Shown: positions 1-54,482, counted from the stretch's first letter. The stretch is DNA of 64,000 bases from Phocoena phocoena (GCF_963924675.1 NC_089238.1:57444299-57508298); one strand, 5' to 3'. Notes: generated by a model not told the origin, from the letters alone. Translations and numbers: made by a program.

Positions 1-3000
1 GTGGCAGGCAGTGTTGCTATTGACACAACAGCCGTTGCCCACTCCTGCCCACCAGGAGCCGGGGAAATGTGCTGAGGACGGGGCCGGTACCAGGGAGGAG
101 CCCACGGCGCTGGAGCTTTGCAGACACCCCGTTCCTGGGCCCCTGCTGAGGTTCTGGGAGTGACATCCTCCTGGGTAGAGAGGGAGATAGGTGAGGACAC
201 AGCACCTCGCCCACCATCTGGGCCCTGCAGGCCAGGTACCACATGACCACCTGCACCAGCTTCCATCTCAGCCTTGACCCCTCATTGCACTGGAGACAGA
301 TCATCACCTGATACAGCACCCAAGAGTCAAGGGGAGGCTACCTGAGCCCATTTGGGGGATGTTCTGTTCTGTGACCTGTGCAGGACTGAGACCCTGCCAC
401 CCGTTCACTGCTGTGTCCCCAACACTTGGCACCCTGTTTGGGGCATGGAGGTGCAGGTACATACCCAGTGGTTCTCCACCAGGTGACAGTCCCCCGGGGA
501 CTATGGCCGCATCTGGAGACGTTTTTGGTTGTCATGATGGGGGAGGCCAGGGATGCAGCTCAGCCGCTACAGCAAGCGGGGTGGCCCGGCACAGAATCAC
601 CTGGCCCCAAACGTGGAGACCTCATGACTGGTGGAGAAGCCCCGCCCCAAGCCAGCCGCCGGGCTTGGGGACTGAGAAGCTCTAGGGGCCTAGGCAGCAG
701 CGGGGCTGGTTTCCCCTAAAAGATCTTGTGTCTGGGGCTCGGCCTAGGCTGAGGGTGCGTGTGCGTGCCACGAGAGCAGGACCGTCGGGTGGACCTCAGG
801 TCTGCTTCTCAGGTCCGCCTCTAGGGCGCCTCGTGGGTGTCCTGGGTGACCGGCTGCCTCCTTAAGAGTCCGCTCCCGGAGAAGCACCTGTTCATCCCAG
901 GGCGGGTCAGAGCTGCCAGCCCTCCCCTCCCCAAGTTTCCTGAAAGGCGGCCTTCCATCACTCATGGATTTTCAAGTCAAAGTGGGGGGAAAGGTCTGAA
1001 GACTTTACCCAAGTGGCGTATCTTTGTTTTCACCTTGCTGGCTGGGGTCACACAGCGTGCAGCGACTCTACGTGCCCACAAGAGGGCGGGCTACAAAGGG
1101 ACCCGGTCACAGGGACGCCGGGCCGGAGGGGAGCACACTCCCCAGGGCCATCAACGCAGCCTCCTGCCGCGGGGAAGGGCGAGCATGGTGCCTGCAGGGA
1201 TGGGGGTGATGCGACGCCCCGGATGGGGGAGGGGACCTAGCCCCAACCCTTCTCAGGGCTCCAGGCCCAGCTGGATGGGAACATGAGGTACTTTTACTTC
1301 CTACATAAAACATTTGAATTTTTCACAAGAATATTACTTTTGTAAACAGGTTAAAATAATACATAAATGAGCTCCTCAGCTGTATGCCCAGCCGCTGAGC
1401 ACATGCCCTGCCCTATCTATCCTGCCCTTCTGTTCTCAGAAACAGCAACTTCCTTAGACTTCAGACTAAGAAAACACACTTCGGCCCTGCCCTCAGGGCT
1501 GCCTTGCTGGGGAGGGGGGACACGTGTCCGCTGGGTCAAAGGGAGGGATCCAGGGACCCACGGTTGTCTGGGTTCCCCGGGGGTCACTCACCACTCCGTT
1601 CCATAACTGGGAAAATCAAAATTTTGTCAAAATCAAGTGTGAAAAGCGCAGGCCCCTGGGGAGGCCCCCACTCGTGCCCCAGTCCCCTCCCTCGACCCGC
1701 AGCCCCCTCCCACGATCGTCCCCTGTCCACATCCATAGGCCACGTTGCTTAGGGCTCCAGCCTCCATCTGAACCACATCCCGAAAGGAACAAATTACAAA
1801 GCACACAATAAGATCTCAGAAGCTGCTTTATGGAGAAACAACCCCCCGTGGTTGTCGTGTCCGGGTCACAAGCCAGGACCCAGGCTCGCGGCAGCTGCTT
1901 CCTCGGGTCCCGGCCCTGCCCCAGCCGCACCTGGCAAGCCCAAGCGGATGCCTGAGAGCGACCACAACTCTTTCCATCTCCACTGTTGTCTTTCTCACTC
2001 ACGGGGTGGGGTTTCAAGATCACACAGGATGAAAGTTTTTCTTCTCCAGGCGGACTGTATGATCTCAAACAACAACCAAAAGTACTGAATTAAGCTAAAA
2101 AAGCAAAATGTTCTGATCCTTTCACGTGCTCTGGCTGGTCTCCCGGCGAGCACAGAAAGGACCCAGAAGAGGGGCTGCCTTTCTGTCCGAGCCTCAGGTG
2201 CCACTGCTGGTCACCTTGGCCCCATAGAAGGCTGGCCTGCAGGCCACCCAGCTGTAAACAACACCGCTCCGTATGGTTCCCATGCACAGCATCAGGCAAA
2301 CTGATGGCATTGTGGCTTTCTTCTGTCTCTAAATTGTTCTGAGAACATACAAATTACACTTCAGATCTTCTCCCAAAAGTAAAGACAGAGAAGTCGGCCT
2401 ACGTTAACACTGGGATGGACCACGAATTGGGTCATCTTATCCTCAAGGCAGGTGAGGGTTATATGAGAACATTCCCGTAGGCATTCTTGAAAGTGTCCAA
2501 AAGAACATGGCTAGAGTCAGTCAGGTGCTCCCAGTCTACACTCGAGACACCGTGGTCACAAGGAACTTAGGAAATTCCCCGAATGACAAAGGGCTGAGCA
2601 GGTTTCTGATCCTCTTCAGCTCAGCTCACAAGCACTGAAGTGTCCTCACAGCAGCAGCTGTGCAACCTGGGCAACCCGCACACTGCAACCGGCCCTGAAG
2701 GTGTCAGGCCGAGAGGGCAGCTGGCTAAGGGAGGGGTCTGGCCATCTGGAAACAACTCAGTTAGAAAGTCTGGCAGGACAACTGCACCCCTGCGCTTGTT
2801 CTGCAGGAAGCGGGAATGTAGCTAGTCAGACCGCTGTGCACTCTCCTGCCCTCCGCGTTGGCCAGGGACGCAGGCACCTGGCACTGAGCAGCCTGGTGTC
2901 GGGGCAGGAGGGGGCAAGGGGCAGAGCAGGGCGGCTGTGGCTGTGAGTACCAGCCACAGTGAGCTGGACTGTATTGGAGGAGGGGCCAGGCCCACGTCCC

Positions 3001-3844
3001 ACGGCCAAAAAATAAGGTCATTTCCCACAGCCTCACACCAAAAAACGCTCAGTCCCAACAGGGAAAATCGCCAGTGACCCGTGTCTGAAATCTCCAATCA
3101 CATCATTTCCGATCGACTAGCAGAGCGTGGAGCCCCCCCAGGTACACAGAGGTGCACCTGAGCTTCCTTCCCCAACCTCACGGCAGCAAAGTGGGAGTGA
3201 AGGCGGTGCCAACCATGGGAAACATCTAAAGACCCTGCCCCACGTGGACGCTGCCGGCCCCTAATCTGGGTCGAGTGCACCACTGGAACCTGCTTTTTCA
3301 AAAGCCCGGTTGCCTTTAGGCCTCGGACGACGACGTCAGCCTTTTTGAATCCTCGCCTACAACTTAACTGGTTGGAAGTTCCCCTCCTGAGCTGGTTGAC
3401 CGTCTGCCAGGAAGGGGAGCGGCCAGTGCCGGCTTTGTGCACAGAACCGCCACTGTCCCTACACCTCACCTACTGACATCAAGAGCTGGCTGAGCACGGG
3501 TCAGACTGGGAGACCTCTGCACGACCGGCTGTGCGGATGACAAGCCCTCACCCTTCATTGCTGCTGACCTGCCTGGCGTCACCCCGGCCACTGCCAGCTC
3601 GACAGACCCCACCCACAGGCCCAGGGGCCCCGCCTGACACCAGACACAGAGGCCAACGTGAACGCGGCCAAGAAACCAGGGTTATTTTAGTCACTGTTAG
3701 TGGAAACCATGCGTAGGCCAGACACTAGAGGCAGAACAGCATTTGGTTTGAGACTGGTTTTTAATCAGAAGTGCTCATCTTCGATCTCTGTGCGCTTTGC
3801 GACGCTGGGGGCCTCAGAGGGAGACGGTCCCTTGGCTCTGGGTA
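1..3844. other. Sequence downstream of FBXO31
   Basis: GC-moderate, gene-free by inspection. The only recognisable element is MER20 at about 464-645. No open frame here shows a known domain, and no CHR SINE is present. Confidence 0.6.
464..645 (-). mobile_element. MER20-like hAT-Charlie DNA transposon remnant
   Basis: cagtggttctccaccaggtg, then ctggagacgtttttggttgt, then gaggccagggatgc and finally a cccaaacg end match the remembered MER20 consensus in reverse orientation. Non-autonomous and non-coding. Confidence 0.7.
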
Positions 3845-3863
3845 AAATACGCATCTTCTTGAT

Positions 3864-3869
3864 TTTATT
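3864..3869 (-). terminator. Candidate polyadenylation signal of FBXO31
   Basis: Reads AATAAA on the minus strand. It is the first canonical signal I found downstream of the FBXO31 stop codon. An ATTAAA variant about 100 bp further on (3760-3765) is an alternative. Confidence 0.4.
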
Positions 3870-5124
3870 TAAACAATGACGAAACCTAGAGAGGAACAGC
3901 CTAGCCCAGCTGTCCTCCGTTTCCACGGTCCTCAAGGCTTTGCGGCCAGTCGTCACCGTTGGGGACGGCCATGCTTGGCACGAGAGAACAGCCACGTTGT
4001 GAGAGGGAGGGAGCGGCCTCAGGCCCTGAGGCTCAGTCCTTCCAGAGACGCGGGAGCTGGGACCACGTTCCCACCCAACCCCGGGTCCTGCTGGGAGGGG
4101 GGCCTACGCGCCTCGGAAGAGACGGCCGACAGTGCCCAGCATGCCCCGGGCAGCCCCACGGAGCCTCCGGGGAGGCCCAGCCTGCGTTTCAAGGCCATGC
4201 ACAGAGCTTGCTGCTTCTGTGATTCTGGGAGCAAAGGAAGGTCAGAGTCGCCAAATGTGCTGAAGCGGGGGCGGTGGGGGGTTGTTATTTTAGAAAAGGG
4301 CTGGTCAGGGAGAACGCTATCACGAGACACAGGCCACGTTTCATGGGACACCTCAGGTTGGTCTCTACATGAAGGCACCACAAAGCTGCCCCTTCCCTGA
4401 GGCCCCCGCCCCCAGCGTGAGGGCTCAGCGCAGTCCAGCCGACAAGGACGAGCAACTGGGAAGGAACAGAGTCCGTCCACCCTGGGAAGCCACATGCCCT
4501 GGTAGGCAGGTGCAGCCTGGAGGGAGGGCTGAACAGAACTCCAGCAGGTCTGTGCACAGGCACGCGGGGCTCCGCTCTTCAGGAGACAGCAAGATCAGAG
4601 CAAGCTCACAGGGGTCCCCAAATGAAGGGGTCAACATGACACAGGGACAATGCCAGTGGAAGGGTCAGCGCCGAGGGTCTGCATGCTGGAGGCTCCCTGA
4701 GGGTCCTGGTCTCCAAAGTGCACTCCCTACGTGCAGCGTCCAGAAAGGCCCCCACCCCCCGCAAAGGGACGTCACGCTCACCTGGCACAACCCTTTCTGC
4801 TGCTTCGCCCCTCTCAAGAGCGGCACCTGTGTAAACCAAGCAGGAGGAACAGACGCAGGTCATCTCAGAGGGTGCCCTGTCCTGGTTCTGAGACCAGTGG
4901 CTGCAGCTCAGGGTCTGACACCAGTGAGTGCGGGGCAGGGGCAGGGCGTGAACTAAGTGAATGCCTGTCTGAACTGCTGCGGTGAAGGTCTAGGTTCTAG
5001 AGCCTGAGAGAGGCCGGGCAGGCACACCGCACCGCAGGGACCGGGGTCGGGTGATGCTTGCAGGGCCTCCGAGCTGCTGGAAGGCCTGCAGTGGCGTTCC
5101 CTAGTGACCCGTATCATTGGCCCC

Positions 5125-5255
5125 ATTCCACTGATTTGGAAACTGAGATCAGGGTGAAATGCCTTTGTCCAAAATCCAAGCAAGTCGGTAGAGAAGTGGG
5201 TCCCAAGCCCGACTCCCTGGAGCCCTTATTCCACACACAGTGCCCCACCTGCCCA
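5125..5255 (-). mobile_element. MIR-like ancient SINE fragment
   Basis: ggaaactgagatcagggtga followed by a ccaaaatccaagcaagt core resembles the antisense MIR core. Diverged; lies in the probable FBXO31 3' UTR. Confidence 0.45.
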
Positions 5256-5672
5256 GGCTGTGTTGAAGGCACCAAGGCCCTCTGGCTCACTTCCTGCAGA
5301 GGGGATGGTGGAGCCCGCACACCTCACCCATGACCCCTTCCATCGGCTGGAGGCAACAGACTCTGTTGCGCTGCGAACCTCCCTGGAGCAGGATTTTGTT
5401 TTCCCTAGAAAATGGCCAGTGTCTCCAGTTCAGTCACCTACATGCCCTGCAGCCCGTCCTCTAAGGCGGTTTGTTCTGGTTCTGTTGTTTGTTTCAGACA
5501 TGCTCAGCTTTCCCATTGCTACTGGCAGATATGTGGGCGTCCACGGAAAGCATCTGGGGAAGCCGCGCAGAGGCTCCTACGAGGAGGTGGGTGTTCCGGT
5601 CAGAGGCCGCGTCTCCTGAGCGCACATTGCTGCCCTCCCAGCCCGGGCCGCCCGCCGCGGGGCGGTGGGCCA

Positions 5673-47265
<41,593 letters not shown>

Positions 47266-47514
47266 TCTAGGGCTTGGCCCCGCCCACCAGGGGGAACCTG
47301 CAAAGACCTGGGCCGACCCCGAATGCCTCCCGCCTACCCCCGCTCTCCCGTGTCATTGAGACCGTCTCCCAGCGGCCCCACGACCCCACGACCCCCGGGG
47401 GGACCGGCGCCTGGGCAGCAAATGGCGCGCTGTCGGGTGTGAGGGCTGAACTTACCACCTCCCGAGTATGTGGCTGACGCGCTCTTCCCGAGATCAGCCT
47501 CGAACACCCTACGG

Positions 47515-47735
47515 GGCACCTCCCCCCAACCCAGAATGCCCCAGGAAGGCCCGAAGGGCCCCCGCAAAACCCCCCAGGAGGGCCCAAAGTTGCCCCCCAA
47601 GAACCCCCCCTGAGCACCCTTCCATGAAGAATCCTCCAGGAAAGCCCAGAGGACACTGCTCCGAGGACCTCCCAGAAAGGCCTGGAGGAGCCCACCAGAA
47701 CTCCCCAGAGGACACCAAGAACCTCGCGCTAGGTG
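47515..47735 (+). repeat. Degenerate ccag/gagg-rich tandem array
   Basis: Successive similar segments such as ccccaggaaggcccgaaggg, ccccaggagggcccaaagtt, tccaggaaagcccagaggac and cccagaaaggcctggaggag, spaced about 25-50 bp. Period irregular. Confidence 0.5.
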
Positions 47736-48322
47736 TGTAGTCAGTCTGATCTTGCTGTGCCCTAGTTACCTTATTTATTGGGTTCTGGAGGCTGACTGGG
47801 GCCTAGGGCGGGGGTGGAGAATGTGCAGACCTTCTCCTGACAGTGGCTTCACCCTAAGGAGCACTGATAACAAGAAACTGTCCAGAGAGGAGGGCCAAGG
47901 GTATGGATGTGATTACAAGATTACAGGATTATAGGAGCCTCTGCCTGGGTGGGCCCAAATCCTTTCTGGTCAAGACTGACTTCAACGCCCTGAAGTGCTG
48001 GAGAGCCCTTCAGGAGCCCAAAAGGAAGACTAACCAGAGCCCACAAGGAAGTTAAGAATCCACAGCCCACCTCAGTGTTTCTGGTCAGTGTTTCTATTTC
48101 TACTCAAATAGAAAATTGTGACTGCCAGTTCCCTGGGCCCAGCCTCCACAAGGTGCTGGCTATTCACTACCTCCCTAAGGAGGTCTCCAAGCAGAAGAGA
48201 GGGCTGCCTACCCCAGTCCACAGAATCCCATAAACAAGGAAGTTCATCTTCTGACAGAAGTAACCATTCTGTACTTCAAACCTTGACCACCTCAACTCCA
48301 GGCAATTGAAAAACAACATGTA

Positions 48323-48703
48323 GGGACTTCCCTGGTGGCGCAGTGGTTAAGAATCCGCCTGCCAACGCAGGGGACACGGGTTCGATCCCTGGTCCGGGAA
48401 GACCCCACGTGCCACGGAGCAGCTAAGCCCGTGCCCCACAACTACTGAACCTGCGCTCTAGAGCCCGCGAGCCACAACTACTGAGCCCACGTGCCACAAC
48501 TACTGAAGCCCGCACGCCTAGAGCCCGTGCTCCACAACAAGAGAAGCCACCCAATGAGAAGCCCGCACACTGCAACGAAGAGTAGCCCCAGCTCACCGCA
48601 ACTAGAGAAAAGTCCGCGCGCAGCAATGAAGACCCAACACAGCCAAAAATAAAAATAAATAAATTTTCCAAAAAAAAAAGATTCCGCACTCAAAAAAAAA
48701 AAA
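48323..48703 (+). mobile_element. CHR-type SINE, long class
   Basis: Head acttccctggtggcgcagtg, end aagacccaacacagccaaaa, then two A-runs. Duplication aacatgta on both sides. Confidence 0.95.
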
Positions 48704-48834
48704 GAAAAACATGTAACTGCCCTCCCTGTATCTCAACGGTTTTTCAAACTGTCCTCCACCCTGTTATCAGAGCTCTCTTCCTGCAAATAGCAACACATAA
48801 ACAAAAGCATACTCATCACTTCACTCACCTATTT

Positions 48835-49045
48835 AGAAATATTTAACGGCCCCATTGACTTCTTATGACATCACACAAAGTACCTCACAATCCTGTCCTA
48901 ACCTCCCAGTCTGGCATCATCTCCTATGTCTCTACTGAAACTCACCGTGTCTGCCCCTTGTTCAAGCTGTCTCCTGTGCCAGGAGAACCCTCTCCCCAGT
49001 CTATGCCAGTAAACAGCCATCATATGTTTTGTTACAAACATTTGC
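48835..49045 (+). mobile_element. L2-like fragment
   Basis: aacggccccattgacttctt, gtcctaacctcccagtctgg and tgttcaagctgtctcctgtg follow the order of the L2 3' region ('ccccattgcctacaggat...'). Confidence 0.55.
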
Positions 49046-49420
49046 TTCCTTTAGTAGCAGCCTTACTAGATGTATCTCTTGTCACATGATAGACCTGCTA
49101 ACATACATCATGTAATCAGCAAATGTGTATTGACTAAATGTTCAATGAAAAAGGAACAAATGATAAACTGGCTAGAAGGCTAAAAAGTGAGGAACGTGAA
49201 CCAGATTTAGAGAAGACTAGTGGATTTATCACCTGAACCATCCAAGCTAGCAAGTCTCCCAGCAAACAGAAATGCATTAACTAATGTAATAAATATTTAC
49301 AGAATGCCTGACTAACCTACATGGTATGTTCTCTGTGGACCCATAGATTGTAAAGCATGAACTTTGCTGTTGTATATTTCAATCAGTTTGTTTTCTTAAA
49401 TGTATCTACTCCCTACTAGG

Positions 49421-49510
49421 TCCTATTAATAAAATACAGTATTCTCCTATTAATAAAATACAGTATTCTCAGGTCCTATTAATAAAATACAGTATTAATA
49501 AAATACAGTT
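49421..49510 (+). repeat. A/T-rich short tandem repeat with four AATAAA motifs
   Basis: attaataaaatacagta recurs four times, at about 49425, 49449, 49479 and 49493, separated by ttctcc-like linkers. Confidence 0.9.
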
Positions 49511-50172
49511 TAGAGTACATTAAAATGTACAAAAATTTCCATCTTTAGAAGAATGGTTAACGTATGTTCATAATTTGAATAATGCATAATTCAGTGAAAA
49601 GATACCTCTAAATCTATATATTCTTGACAGCAGGAACAACAGAGCGCTGTGTACAATAACCCACAAAGGTGTGAAAGGATGGAATTTGTGCTGACCATCA
49701 GAACAGAAAGAAAAGGATGGCCGTGAGAGCTTGGGTAATCCATATCGGTGGAGAGGAACCAGAGGCGAAGAGTTAGGCTGTAGCAGAGAACTATTCCACA
49801 TTGAACCCTGAAAGCTTTGTGTCCTTGAAACTTTTACAATCCCTTATATAGAACTGTATCCCTTACAAAGAACGCTAAGGAGGATACATTCATAAATGAG
49901 AAAAACCTAGATAGAAGAGGCCCTTTTTATGGAAAATTTTAAAAATTCTATACAATTTTAAGGCTTACTTTTTATTTCCAGTTATTACAAAATTTTGGCT
50001 CTATTCCCCATGTTGTACAATACATCCTTGAGCCTGTCTGACACCCAAAAATTTGTGCCTCCCTCTCTCCCACTCCTATATTGCCCCCCCCCCCAGCGGT
50101 AACCACTAGTTTGTTCTCTGTATCTGTGAGTCTGCTTCTCTTTTGTTATGTTCACTAGTTTGTTGTATTTTT

Positions 50173-50270
50173 AATTTAATTATTTTTTTTCAAGAAAGCA
50201 AAGTGAGGATTTACTAAGCGAAAGTACCATCTCAGTGGGAGAGTGGGCAGACTTAGGTGAGTAGCTGCCG
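50173..50270 (-). mobile_element. Short A-tailed retroinsert of unknown origin inside an L1
   Basis: 98 bp absent from the surrounding L1, flanked by the perfect 16-bp duplication agtttgttgtattttt (50157-50172, 50271-50286). On the minus strand it ends agtaaa, then 19 nt, then an A-rich tail, like the 3' end of a polyadenylated transcript. The source is not identified. Confidence 0.8.
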
Positions 50271-50424
50271 AGTTTGTTGTATTTTTTACTTATACCACGT
50301 ATAAGTGATATCATACAGTATTTGTCTTTGTCTGGCTTATTTCACTTAGCATAATGCCCTCCAATCCATCCATGTTGCTGCAAATGGAAAAATTTTGCTC
50401 TTTTTTATGGCTGAGTAGTATTCC

Positions 50425-50427
<3 letters not shown>

Positions 50428-50464
<37 letters not shown>

Positions 50465-50487
50465 CATATATATACATATATATATAT
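50428..50487 (+). repeat. (TG)n followed by (TA)n-like microsatellite
   Basis: About sixteen tg units, then tatacatatatatacatata. Grown inside the antisense L1. Confidence 0.95.
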
Positions 50488-52110
50488 CACATCTTTATCC
50501 ATTCATCTCTTGATGGGCATTTAGGTTGCTTCCATATCTTGGCAATTGTAAATAATGCTTCTATGAACATTGGGGTCCATATATCTTTTCGAATTAGTGG
50601 GGTTTTTTCAGACATATATTCAGGAGTGGAACTGCTGAGTCATATGGTAGGTTTATTTTTAATTTTTTGAGAAACCTCCATACTGTCCTCCACAGCGGCT
50701 GCACCAAGAGATCATTTGTTTTAACAGTATGTCGGGAATATAAGAATGAAGTCTTTGTTAGTGAGAACTGATAACAACTAAGGAAATTAGTAGAGTACAG
50801 GACGAGGCATTTCTCAGTTGGTTGCCTCAAAAGTAGTCGTTCTTTCAGGTTGCCCCTGAAAGTAGTAGTTCTTGAACTTAAGAAAACCCTGTTAACTTTC
50901 CCCATGCTGGTTCTCAGAATCCAGATGTGAAAAAATGGCATCTTGCCCACTGCTCAGAAGAAACAGTCAAGGTGAATGGAAAGAAGGGAAAATATTCAAA
51001 GGCTAAACAAGAGGTTTGAGGTGTGAAATAAGAGTCTCAATGATTACATCCTTTAGTCCCAACATGGGCAAAAAGCTGGAAAATAGCAATCCTTCAGAAT
51101 TTGTTTGGAATTAAACAAGCAAAAAACTACAACAGAGAAAAAAACCCTGTGGAATGCCTGCCAGCTCCATTAGTTGTTACACACTCACTTAAGAGACAAT
51201 GTTAGGTTTTAGGAGTGATTTGAGATCACTCTCCTGCATGCACCAGTGTGCTGGTTTCTGAAGTTGTACACCAGAGCCAGAGCGTCCTGGGAGAGGAAGC
51301 ACTTCCACATGGTGCCTTTCTCGCTTCGGACAATTCCTCCTGGACCTGGTGAAGACCCTCCTAAGGACTGCAAGCTGTGGAGCATCAACTGCAAAACCCT
51401 CCTGGCTGAGTCCTTTCTGAGAACAGCGGGAACACTGCTCTTGAGCAATACTTGTTTGTTTACTTTAGCTAAAGAGCAGAGATGACACAAGACTGATTGG
51501 ACCACTGGCCAATAGTGGCCCAGACAGCAAGGAGGGTGGAATATCTTTCCCAATCAGAAAGAAGAGAGGCAGGACAGGCCAGGCAGGCCTGAAGAGCTGA
51601 ACTAACTCTCAGTGTGACTTGCCCTCCATACTGAGTGTGGCAAAATAACCCTAACGTGTTCTGCACCGCCAGATAATGTTTCACGCTTTGTGTTTTTGTT
51701 TTTTTTTCATGCCTCGTTTAACAGATTCTTAGAAATAGCGAGACAGCATGATTTACAGCATGTTACTTCACTAATGCTGGGACATCATATTCAATTTCTA
51801 GCTGTTACCTTATAGAAAGAAATAGGGCAAGAGTTACTTAAAACTGACACTGCTTGGCTTTCTAGAATGATTATTTAATAGCTTAAGAGTACCATGAGAT
51901 TTCTGGAGAAAACACTGAATAAATTCACATGACAGATGCGGTCTTTTCTACTGTATGTGGATTATTTCAAAGAAGAGTAATATTTGTTAATCGTTTAAAA
52001 ATAAACCGTACTATTCTTATATTAACTAGCTTAAAATAGATCATGATATTAATTTACCACTCTGAATATCATTTACTACGTCGGACATATATTAAACTGC
52101 AATCTGGGGG

Positions 52111-52237
52111 GAGATTTCCCTGGTGGTCCAATGGTTAAGACTCTGCAGTTCCACTGCAGGGGGCACGGGTTCCATCCCTGGTCGGGGAACTATAAGATCC
52201 CTCATGCCACATGGCACAACCAAAACGAAACAAAAAC
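52111..52237 (+). mobile_element. CHR-type SINE, short class
   Basis: gatttccctggtggtccaat head, gggttccatccctggtcggg B-box region, tail caaaaac. Perfect 17-bp duplication aaactgcaatctggggg (52094-52110, 52238-52254). Confidence 0.95.
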
Positions 52238-53584
52238 AAAACTGCAATCTGGGGGCACATGAAATTTTTCACATACACTCAAGCACACTTGTTTTCAAAT
52301 TTTACATGAAGTTATGGTACTCCTTGGTTGATATTATTTGCATATGACTAAATTAGTAAACTAAATATAATTTATATTTTATTTCAATATGTTGTTCTTA
52401 CATGCTCATGAGACACCTTTACACACCAACTGCTCTGGGTGATTTTTCTGAGACACCTATAGGGAAGTGTGGTTTTAGATTCAAGTAGAAAGTGGAGATA
52501 ATAGCATAGCAATCACTGTAAATGTGCACTTCAGTACTTGAAAATCACAAAGAGTAATCCTGTCCCATCTCTATCACAGCCCTTGAGGTAATCCCTGGGG
52601 CAGTGAACCCAAGGCCTGAGGTTATTTGGTAAAGCTTTATGGATGCCTAAGGGACTGGGAAAATATGAAACTCTCCTTCCCCTGCCCCCAGCTCCAGATG
52701 CCTGATATCGATTTTTTTTTTCCACTCCTCTTGCATTTGGAACAGTTGTCCAGCAAGGGAACAAAAAGTCCATTTCTGACAAACTACCAATTAAGCCAAA
52801 AAAGCACTCACCAGTCAATACTCAATATCATAAAAACCCAGAAAAGAAAGCAATACACAGTCTACGCTCTCATTTAAGACTACGCAACTGATCATTCTGT
52901 GTCTGGCAGAGGGTAGGTACACTTACTGGATTTCCCCGCGCCCCCCTAATCTTCACAGAATAAATCAAAAACAACCAAGATAGTACACTTGGAGCTTAAA
53001 ACCTTCCTTTGGAATACTGGAAAGCAGACAGAATGTTTAAGTCATCTTTATTAACTGTACACTATTAGAGATTTTTTAAGGTAAAGAACTGTGACAGAAA
53101 GAGGAGAAAAAAAAAAAACCTGGGAAAGTGACATATGCACAAATGCACTTTTCTTTTGTAAATAGCGGCACAGTACAGAGCTACAACTAACATCACTGTT
53201 CTGACAGCTAATTATAGAAGATACTTGGCTACTCTGTAGAGAAAGAAATTCCAGGTGCATTGGAACCCCTTTGAGAAATATATTTTAGTAGGTTTTGTAC
53301 GTTTGTATAATAACTGTATATTAGCACAATCCAATTACTTTATGAAACAGACATTTTAAGAAAGGCTTTTACAAACTTAAAAAGGGGAAAATACTTTCAA
53401 AGTATGAAATATTAAACAGCAAAAACAGCCAAAGAATCACGTGCTGTTCATTCAGATACCTGTTTATCAGATGTTTGAGTTGGGCAATAACTGATTTGAT
53501 AACTAAACGTTGCGTAGTATCTATATTCTACCAGGCTCCTTTCATTTGCTCCTCAGAAAGCACTTGGAGTTCTAAAATAGTATG

Positions 53585-53685
53585 GCCCTCTTACACACGA
53601 GTCGGAGACTGAGAAAAATGGTTACGTATTCAAGGTAGCTCAGCTAGTTAGTGTTTTAAAGACTGAGCGGTGTGAACACGGGTAA
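53585..53685 (-). mobile_element. MIR-like fragment
   Basis: tcggagactgagaaaaatgg, tattcaaggtagctcagcta and gttagtgttttaaa resemble the antisense MIR core. Confidence 0.5.
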
Positions 53686-54482
53686 GACTCCGTATCTGAG
53701 ACCAGCAGAGATGAATGAAAGGCAGTGAACCCTGCCCAGGTGTGGGCAGGCCCGCGCCCTGTCAGCGAAGGTGATGCCCAGGGCTCATTCGACCACCTGA
53801 GTTACCTGAGTTCGGATGCTGAGCTCAGGGCACGGACTTTCTCCAGGGCCGGACTTTACCGACCATAACCTGAAATAACACAGTTGCGGTTCTTTTCCTA
53901 GTTGGGACAATGCGTGCCGGAAGTTACCAGTGGACGGTTTCCTTAAAAAAGAGGAGAAAACTGAGACGTACTTGACGTGGAAGCCAACGAAAACAAAGAC
54001 ACAAAAAGCCGCCGGCGGAAAAGCACCAGCAGCCCCAAAGGAGGCAGGGGCACAACACCCCTTTATTTTCAGGTGCAAACATCACCAGGCATCAGAACCG
54101 GCACCGGGAACAGGAGCGCGGCCGAGTCGCGGAAGCTCGGCCGCAGGGGCAGCACCGTGCGTGTCTCCGCGGCGCGTTTCCGCGGGTCACAGGCCGATCC
54201 AGCGCTCGCGCTCCCCACGCGGGCCGCCGACCGCCCCGACTCCCGCCAGCCCCGACCCCTCCCCGGGCGCGGCGCTCGTCCTGCTTCCGCCACGCCCGCC
54301 ATGGCGACGGCGGCGGCCCGCTCCTGGCCCCGCCCCCCGGGACGCCGCGCAGGTCATCTGACGCGGCTGCGGGCTGAGAAGACACAAGAGCCGTCGCTGT
54401 CGCCACAGTCGGAACCGTCTCAGCCACCGCCTGGAGCCGCCGGGACTCTCCACCTCGCCGCCCCCGCCCAGCCTGCCGCGCC

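Larger units (their letters stand above)
3845..5672 (-). other. FBXO31: Probable FBXO31 3' UTR
   Basis: Non-coding sequence downstream of the stop. A minus-strand AATAAA lies at 3864-3869, and a weaker ATTAAA at 3760-3765. Cleavage near 3845 would give a 3' UTR of about 1.8 kb. The end point is inferred from the signal only. It contains a minus-strand MIR-like piece at about 5125-5255. Confidence 0.4.
49965..50710 (-). mobile_element. L1 3' UTR and ORF2-end fragment, antisense
   Basis: tgatatcatacagtatttgt, tccatccatgttgctgcaaa, ttgatgggcatttaggttgc and agaaacctccatactgtcct are the reverse complement of an L1 3' end. It contains a 98-bp foreign insert (50173-50270) and a (TG)n/(TA)n tract. 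Confidence 0.9.
47311..54094. other. FBXO31-MAP1LC3B intergenic region
   Basis: Contains a degenerate Pro-codon-like repeat (47515-47735), a long-class SINE (48323), an L2 fragment (about 48835), an AATAAA-rich tandem repeat (49421), a minus-strand L1 3' end (about 49965-50710), a short SINE (52111) and a MIR near 53585. The stretches 47760-48320, 50720-52090 and 52260-53580 have nothing I can name. No transcribed unit is supported. Confidence 0.65.

Noticed and set aside
53930..54482. TFEB/CLEAR element in the MAP1LC3B promoter
   Set aside because: No gtcacgtgac or close match was found; only a CRE-like half-site at 53973.
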